From UM-FILTER-39-64 sp964367055 (GTDB taxonomy: Bacteria; Patescibacteriota; Minisyncoccia; UBA6257; UBA9933), in assembly GCA_964367055.1 (NCBI GenBank), contig CAYIWD010000026.1, positions 1 to 8,031 of the forward strand: a stretch of 8,031 nucleotides of DNA. Direction: 5' to 3'. Below are positions 5,215 through 8,031 of the stretch, one piece after another. The notes beneath the pieces are model-generated. The model did not search any database. It was given only the letters and a program-made list of their open reading frames with translations, and was not told where the DNA came from. The stretch's first letter is position 1. Each line of letters starts with the position of its first letter. The translations under genes were made by a program, and so were the position numbers.

Positions 5215-5868
5215 ATGGGTACCGCCTCAACAATGTCAACTGGGCAGTTTAGGGAGTTTGCCGGAGCAGTGCTTCGCTCTCTTCCGGACGATCTCGATTC
5301 CACGGTCGCGCAAGAGTGGATTGAGAATCAGGATAGCTTGCGCAAGGTGCTTCGCGGCGTGCTCGTGCCGGAGATGTCCAAGAGCGATTTACTTGAGGTT
5401 CTTGGTACGGTCGCTGTGCCTGTCACCGAAAAATTTGTGGCCAAGGAAAATTTCATCGTGAATACCGGCCGCAAAGCTCCCGTGAAAATTTCTTATGTCG
5501 GGAGCAACTTTTCGGAACGGTTCCTTGGCAAGGTTGAGAAACCGAAGCCGGGGACGCAGCTTCGCTACGCGAAATTGTTGAAGTCCTCGGTTGACCGCCC
5601 GATTCTGGCTGAGCTCGGCAATGCCGCCGAAACCGCCCTCGCCGAAATTTTTCACTTGATGGCGACGCAGCCGAACGGCGAAGACGGCGCATTGCTCAAT
5701 AATGGCTACGCGAACATTTTCTATGTTCGTGATGTCAATGGAGAGCTCCGCGCTGTGCGCGTGGACTGGGATGGCGTTGGCTGGGATGTGCGTGCGATCT
5801 CGGTCGCGAGCCCGGACGAGTGGTGCGATGGCCGCCGCGTTTTCTCTTGCAATTCCTGTAACGCTTAA
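5215..5868 (+). CDS. DGR target (variable) protein with C-terminal C-type-lectin/FGE-like domain
   Basis: The 217-residue protein is diversified by the adjacent retroelement. The N-terminal 10-55 (FREFAGAVLRSLPDDLDS..AQEWIENQDSLRKVLRGVLVP) is a helical segment that, from memory, heads many uncharacterised Parcubacteria proteins. The C-terminal part from about 115 (LRYAKLLKSS, ALAEIFHLMATQPNGEDGALLNNG, ANIFYVRD, LRAV) looks like the FGE-type C-type-lectin fold used by DGR targets to display variable residues. The ten codons differing from the template are residues 182, 184, 186, 188, 191, 193, 195, 199, 201 and 207, placed between invariant WDG/GW/EWCDG scaffold positions. Cys204, Cys212 and Cys215 lie near the end. 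No signal peptide or membrane segment is seen, so it is probably cytoplasmic or exported another way; the ligand is unknown. The gene is clearly more GC-rich than its neighbours, which suggests separate ancestry. Strong promoter, strong ribosome-binding site and a downstream terminator make it a single-gene transcript. Confidence 0.9.
   Translation: MGTASTMSTGQFREFAGAVLRSLPDDLDSTVAQEWIENQDSLRKVLRGVLVPEMSKSDLLEVLGTVAVPVTEKFVAKENFIVNTGRKAPVKISYVGSNFSERFLGKVEKPKPGTQLRYAKLLKSSVDRPILAELGNAAETALAEIFHLMATQPNGEDGALLNNGYANIFYVRDVNGELRAVRVDWDGVGWDVRAISVASPDEWCDGRRVFSCNSCNA
5741..5857 (+). repeat. DGR variable region (VR)
   Basis: Aligns without gaps to 6193-6309 (offset 452). Differences are at 5758, 5759, 5764, 5770, 5777, 5785, 5791, 5792, 5798, 5810, 5815, 5833 and 5834; at each the template has A (8 A-to-G, 3 A-to-C, 2 A-to-T). 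No difference occurs at a template C, G or T before 5850. Two further differences, 5850 (A to C) and 5853 (C to T), mark the 3' boundary, where initiation-of-mutagenic-homing sequences differ between VR and TR. Unlike the other A substitutions, 5850 sits beyond the long invariant stretch CGCGTTTTCTCTTG. Confidence 0.95.
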
Positions 5869-5908
5869 ACCCTTTTGCCCTTGCCTTGTTTTAGTTCTTT
5901 AACCCTTA

Positions 5909-5950
5909 GCCCCTTGGTTCGGTTGTTTACGAACCAAGGGCTTTTTGTTT
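5909..5950 (+). terminator. Rho-independent terminator after the DGR target gene
   Basis: CCCTTGGTTCG (5911-5921) pairs perfectly with CGAACCAAGGG (5930-5940) around an 8-base loop, followed by CTTTTTGTTT. The 11 bp stem starts 42 bases after the stop codon. In other DGRs a hairpin shortly after the VR helps target recognition, so a second role is possible. Confidence 0.9.
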
Positions 5951-5971
5951 TGAAATTAAATTTGGTATAAT
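5945..5971 (+). promoter_or_regulatory. Possible promoter of the template RNA
   Basis: A perfect TATAAT lies at 5966-5971. The best upstream partner is TTGTTT at 5945-5950 (spacing 15), inside the T-tract of the terminator; TTGAAA at 5950-5955 is too close. The predicted start near 5978 coincides with the first base of a hairpin (5979-6023). Confidence 0.45.
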
Positions 5972-6192
5972 AAATTTGGATTTATGAAAATGCGGAACGG
6001 TCACGGCTTTTCCGCCATAAATCTAAGATTATTTTTATCAGAGTTATGCCGGATACGTCTTGCATAAGAGAGTAAAATCAATCTTTCAAAAAATACAGGA
6101 ATTGGTGTCAAAAGCTGGCGGACTTTGAAGTCCCGAGTAAGATACAGCCCAGAGAGTATTCAATGGGCAGTGGCGTAGATGGCTTTTGGCAC

Positions 6193-6309
6193 GAGAGCTC
6201 CGCGCTGTGAACGTGAACTGGAATGGCGATGGCTGGAATGTGAATGCGAACTCGGTCGCGAACCCGAACGAGTGGTGCGATGGCAACCGCGTTTTCTCTT
6301 GAAACTCCT
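6193..6309 (+). repeat. DGR template region (TR)
   Basis: Near-copy of 5741-5857. Read in the VR frame it encodes NVNWNGDGWNVNANSVANPN and onwards, with nine AAC/AAT codons and one GAT at exactly the ten varied positions; AAY codons are the usual design because mutation of their two adenines can give many amino acids and no stop codon. It contains 23 adenines in 6193-6301, of which 13 are changed in the VR. At 6300-6302 it has TGA where the VR has TGC, so the TR itself would end translation there. Confidence 0.95.
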
Positions 6310-6316
6310 TGTGTTT

Positions 6317-6336
6317 CTCTCGCTATCTGGCGAGAG
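6317..6336 (+). other. Hairpin just after the template region
   Basis: CTCTCGC (6317-6323) pairs perfectly with GCGAGAG (6330-6336) around TATCTG, 7 bases after the TR ends, followed by TTTTG. It could be part of the template RNA fold that positions cDNA priming, or a weak terminator. Confidence 0.6.
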
Positions 6337-6394
6337 TTTTGCTTTGTATTCCCCTTATCCAGCCGCCAATCATTTTCCCTATTTCATCAGAGAT

Positions 6395-6694
6395 TGGCTT
6401 GCTGGTTTAATAACTCCAATTCAGAATTTTTTGAAAACTCGCTTTAAACTTGAACTTCATCCAGAAAAGATTTTTATCAAAACCCTTACTTCAGGCGTTG
6501 ATTTCTTGGGCTGGGTAAATTTTTTAGACCATCGGGTGCTAAGAACAAGTACAAAAAGTCGGATGTTCAAAAAGATTGAGCAAAACCCCGCGAATGAAAC
6601 GCTAAACTCTTATTTGGGGCTGTTAAAACACGGGAATACTTATGGATTGAAAATAAGATTGACAAATATTGATCAGTTTTGTTATTATTTATAA
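6395..6694 (+). pseudogene. DGR reverse transcriptase, C-terminal fragment only
   Basis: The frame ending at TAA 6692-6694 encodes LAGLITPIQNFLKTRFKLEL, HPEKIFIKT, SGVDFLGWVNF and DHRVLRTSTKSRMFKK. This is the stretch that follows the YxDD box in DGR and group-II-intron-like reverse transcriptases (the LHP.K..I and G..FLG motifs, then the thumb region). A full protein has roughly 300-400 residues. Here the finger and palm motifs, including YxDD, are absent: sequence before about 6395 is the noncoding stretch that follows the TR, and no catalytic motif occurs in any frame between 6310 and 6694. The open frame continues upstream through the TR to ATG 6179, but that part is accidental. The remaining codons are undamaged, so the deletion is recent or an assembly artefact. 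About 98 residues are left and cannot be active alone. Confidence 0.85.
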
Positions 6695-6717
6695 GCCCAA
6701 CAGGGATTTATTTTTCC

Positions 6718-6831
6718 CGATTTTGTATGAGCGAAGCGAATTTACAAAATCGAGGACCCCGACCGCGGTCGGGGTGCTCAAATTTATAATAAAATTTGAC
6801 TTCGCTCGGCTCGTAAAATTTTAATAAATTT
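6718..6831. repeat. Composite palindromic block upstream of rpsL
   Basis: Three dyads stand in a row. CGATTTTGTA/TACAAAATCG (6718-6727 with 6743-6752) has the loop TGAGCGAAGCGAATT. A perfect 20 bp GC-rich palindrome (ACCCCGACCG and its complement) spans 6756-6775. An AT-rich imperfect dyad (about 6780-6798 with 6814-6831) has the loop CTTCGCTCGGCTCG. The loops of the outer dyads are roughly complementary to each other (GAGCGAAG and CTTCGCTC), so the block is pseudo-symmetric about 6765. Similar TTCGCTCG words occur in the element at 68-257. It may also terminate transcription from the DGR side. Confidence 0.65.
6796..6825 (+). promoter_or_regulatory. Possible promoter of the str operon
   Basis: TTGACT (6796-6801) and TTTAAT (6820-6825), spacing 18, inside the palindromic block. 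The start would fall at about 6832-6835, at the rpsL ATG, implying a leaderless or nearly leaderless mRNA; no Shine-Dalgarno site precedes this ATG. The -10 is imperfect, so this is tentative. Confidence 0.4.
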
Positions 6832-6834
6832 GGC

Positions 6835-7248
6835 ATGCCCACAATTAGACAATTAATTAAATACGGCCGCAAAAGCACCAAGAAAAAAACCAAGGCGCCG
6901 GCTTTGAGTTATTATTTTAATCCGATAAAAAATCGGCCAGTTTATTCTAACTCACCTTTTAAACGAGGCGTGTGTTTAAAGGTTTTTACCACTACTCCAA
7001 AAAAACCGAATTCCGCTTTAAGGAAAGTGGCGAGAGTAAGATTAACAAATGGAATGGAAGTGACAGCTTATATCCCGGGCATAGGCCATAATCTTCAGGA
7101 GCACTCAATTGTTTTGATTCGTGGCGGCAGAGTAAAGGATTTGCCCGGAGTTAAATACCATATTGTGAGAGGTGTTTTAGACACCGCTGGAACCGAAGGA
7201 AGAAAACAAGAGAGGAGTAAATATGGCGTAAAAAGACCGAAACAATAA
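6835..7248 (+). CDS. rpsL: 30S ribosomal protein S12
   Basis: S12 sits at the decoding centre of the small subunit. The core is unmistakable: KRGVC, TTTPKKPNSALRKV (52-65), VRLTNGMEV, GHNLQEHS, LIRGGRVKDLPGVKYH (94-109) and RSKYGVKRPK at the end. Lys56 and Lys101, the equivalents of E. coli K42 and K87 where streptomycin-resistance changes occur, are unchanged, and Asp102, the usual methylthiolation site, is present. At 137 residues it is 13 longer than the E. coli protein; the extra residues (about 25-41, SYYFNPIKNRPVYSNSP) replace the short loop before KRGVC. It is first in the str operon, 3 bases before rpsG. Confidence 0.97.
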   Translation: MPTIRQLIKYGRKSTKKKTKAPALSYYFNPIKNRPVYSNSPFKRGVCLKVFTTTPKKPNSALRKVARVRLTNGMEVTAYIPGIGHNLQEHSIVLIRGGRVKDLPGVKYHIVRGVLDTAGTEGRKQERSKYGVKRPKQ

Positions 7249-7251
7249 GCG

Positions 7252-7719
7252 ATGCGTAAAAAGAGAAAATACAAAAAATTTTATCAGCCGGATATTCAAC
7301 ACAACAGTTTAGCAGTTGGCAGATTTATTAATTATTTGATGAGTAAAGGCGAAAAATCAGTGGCGGAAAAATTGTTATATAAAACTTTTGAAAATATCCA
7401 GGAGCAAACCAAACAGGAACCGCTGGCGGTTTTTGAAAAAGCGATTGAGAACGCCTCTCCCCTAATAGAGGTTGTTTCTAAAAGAGTTGGCGGTGCTAAT
7501 TATCAAGTGCCGAGAGAAGTCAGGCCGGAAAGAAAATTTTTCTTAGCCTGTCATTGGATTATTGATGCGGCGCGTGGAGGCAAGGGCAAGCCAATGGCGG
7601 AAAAATTAGCAACAGAGATAATCAGCGCTTCCAAAAACGAAGGCGTAGCAATAAAGAAAAAACAAAACATTCACAGAATGGCGGAAGCTAATCGTGCTTT
7701 TGCACACTTTGCAAGATAG
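7252..7719 (+). CDS. rpsG: 30S ribosomal protein S7
   Basis: S7 is the primary binder of the 3' major domain of 16S rRNA and organises the small-subunit head next to the E site. Visible family motifs are the basic N-terminus, LAVGRFINYLMSKGEKSVAEK (20-40), AIENASPLIEVVSKRVGGANYQVPREVRPERK (64-95) with the beta-hairpin, and the C-terminal MAEANRAFAHFAR. Length 155 is normal. The ATG at 7252 follows the rpsL stop by 3 bases, with GAAACAATAAGCG as leader and no strong Shine-Dalgarno site, so translational coupling to rpsL is likely. Confidence 0.97.
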   Translation: MRKKRKYKKFYQPDIQHNSLAVGRFINYLMSKGEKSVAEKLLYKTFENIQEQTKQEPLAVFEKAIENASPLIEVVSKRVGGANYQVPREVRPERKFFLACHWIIDAARGGKGKPMAEKLATEIISASKNEGVAIKKKQNIHRMAEANRAFAHFAR

Positions 7720-7723
7720 GATT

Positions 7724-8031
7724 ATGAGGCAGTACCCGCTTGAAAAATACAGAGATATAGGAATAATTGCTCACATTGACGCTGGTAAGACAACGGTCTC
7801 CGAGCGTATTTTATTTTACACAGGAATTTCTCATCGCATCGGCGAAGTTCATGAGGGCGAGGCGATTATGGATTGGATGGAACAGGAAAAAGAAAGGGGA
7901 ATTACAATTACGGCTGCAGCCACGACTTGTTTTTGGACGCCGACTTATCTTTTAAGCAGTGCCACAAGTGAAGACGAAAAACAAAAAATTCGTCAATCTC
8001 ATGAGCAAAGAATAAATATTATTGATACTCC
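7724..8031 (+). CDS. fusA: Elongation factor G, N-terminal part, runs off the window
   Basis: EF-G is the GTPase that drives translocation of tRNA and mRNA on the ribosome. The first 102 codons are visible. G1 is AHIDAGKTT (P-loop), the switch I/G2 region ERGITITAAATTCFW follows, and the frame reaches the start of G3 (INIIDTP) at the right edge. Between the TTCFW strand and G3 there is an insertion (TPTYLLSSATSEDEKQKIRQ and a few more) where most EF-G proteins have only a short turn; I have seen similar insertions in EF-G of Patescibacteria. ATG 7724 lies 4 bases after the rpsG stop, completing the usual rpsL-rpsG-fusA order. Confidence 0.96.
   Translation, partial: MRQYPLEKYRDIGIIAHIDAGKTTVSERILFYTGISHRIGEVHEGEAIMDWMEQEKERGITITAAATTCFWTPTYLLSSATSEDEKQKIRQSHEQRINIIDT

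Larger units (their letters stand above)
5978..6394 (+). ncRNA. Putative DGR template RNA with structured leader
   Basis: No avd gene or other credible frame is found between the target gene and the template region; the stretch instead carries several dyads. GATTTAT/ATAAATC (5979-5985 with 6017-6023) encloses GCGGAA/TTCCGC (5992-5997 with 6010-6015). GGACT/AGTCC (6120-6124 with 6129-6133) closes the loop TTGA. GCCCA/TGGGC is at 6147-6151 and 6164-6168. The template region follows at 6193-6309 and a further hairpin at 6317-6336. The 5' end is inferred from the TATAAT box and the 3' end is unknown; in an intact system the RNA would run into the reverse transcriptase mRNA. Confidence 0.5.

Noticed and set aside
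5096..5461. A frame starting MKIKNYIK before the target gene
   Set aside because: It runs through the leader hairpin and then out of frame through the target gene; no ribosome-binding site, and the overlapping frame has strong support.
5911..5940. Terminator hairpin as the DGR target-recognition cruciform
   Set aside because: It is more than 50 bases from the VR end and has a T-tract, so termination is the better explanation; a second role is only noted.
5848..6302. TGA read as glycine (code 25)
   Set aside because: TGA ends secD at the secF start and ends the radical SAM gene at the expected length, so it is a stop here.
6244..6447. A 67-codon frame overlapping the TR
   Set aside because: It is an accidental translation of the TR and following noncoding sequence; such frames arise because the region is conserved as DNA/RNA.
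6179..6694. A 171-codon open frame spanning the TR and the RT tail as one protein
   Set aside because: The first two thirds are the TR and the noncoding stretch after it read in a frame unrelated to the target; only the last ~98 codons resemble a reverse transcriptase.
1..8031. CRISPR arrays, tRNA or rRNA genes
   Set aside because: No regularly spaced direct repeats, no cloverleaf with a TTCGANNC-type arm and no rRNA-like sequence were seen on reading; no search tool was run.

Overview
The window looks like a fragment of a Candidate Phyla Radiation (Patescibacteria, probably Parcubacteria) chromosome, most likely from a metagenome assembly. The grounds are the AT-rich housekeeping genes, an EF-G and an S12 with lineage-style insertions, a palindromic repeat inserted in frame inside secF, several other intergenic palindromes, and a diversity-generating retroelement (DGR) whose target protein resembles those common in this group. 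TGA serves as a normal stop (secD, the radical SAM gene), so the Gracilibacteria/SR1 recoding of TGA does not apply. There is one N gap (775-784), flanked by artefactual G/C runs, inside the radical SAM gene.

Layout. 1-68: tail of a gene ending in a Cys-rich motif, probably the C-terminus of a class II ribonucleotide reductase. 68-521: no gene; a roughly 190 bp inverted-repeat element, then two overlapping perfect palindromes. 522-1488: radical SAM protein, split by the gap but reconstructable in frame to about 298 residues. 1510-3766: promoter and the overlapping secD-secF pair of the Sec translocase. 3779-4013: a 28 bp palindrome, a promoter and a 53-residue small protein that may be leaderless. 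4048-5045: an IS481-like insertion sequence, transposase on the minus strand. 5055-6694: the DGR. 6718-6831: a composite palindromic block. 6835-8031: rpsL, rpsG and the start of fusA (str operon).

The DGR is the main result. A strong promoter (TTGACA-17-TGCTAAAAT) and a long 5'-UTR hairpin precede a 217-residue C-type-lectin/FGE-like target protein. The last part of that gene (variable region, VR, 5741-5857) is repeated at 6193-6309 (template region, TR). Over the 108 bases before the 3' boundary, every mismatch lies at a TR adenine: 13 of 23 adenines are changed (8 to G, 3 to C, 2 to T) and no other base is. This is the mark of adenine-specific mutagenic retrohoming. The reverse transcriptase downstream keeps only its last ~98 residues; the catalytic core with the YxDD motif is absent and no avd gene is visible. 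The locus is therefore either a DGR frozen by an internal deletion of the RT gene, one served by an RT elsewhere, or a misassembly.

The genes fall into independent blocks: protein export (secDF), translation (rpsL-rpsG-fusA), and an accessory island (IS plus DGR) between them. The DGR target gene is visibly richer in GC than its neighbours.
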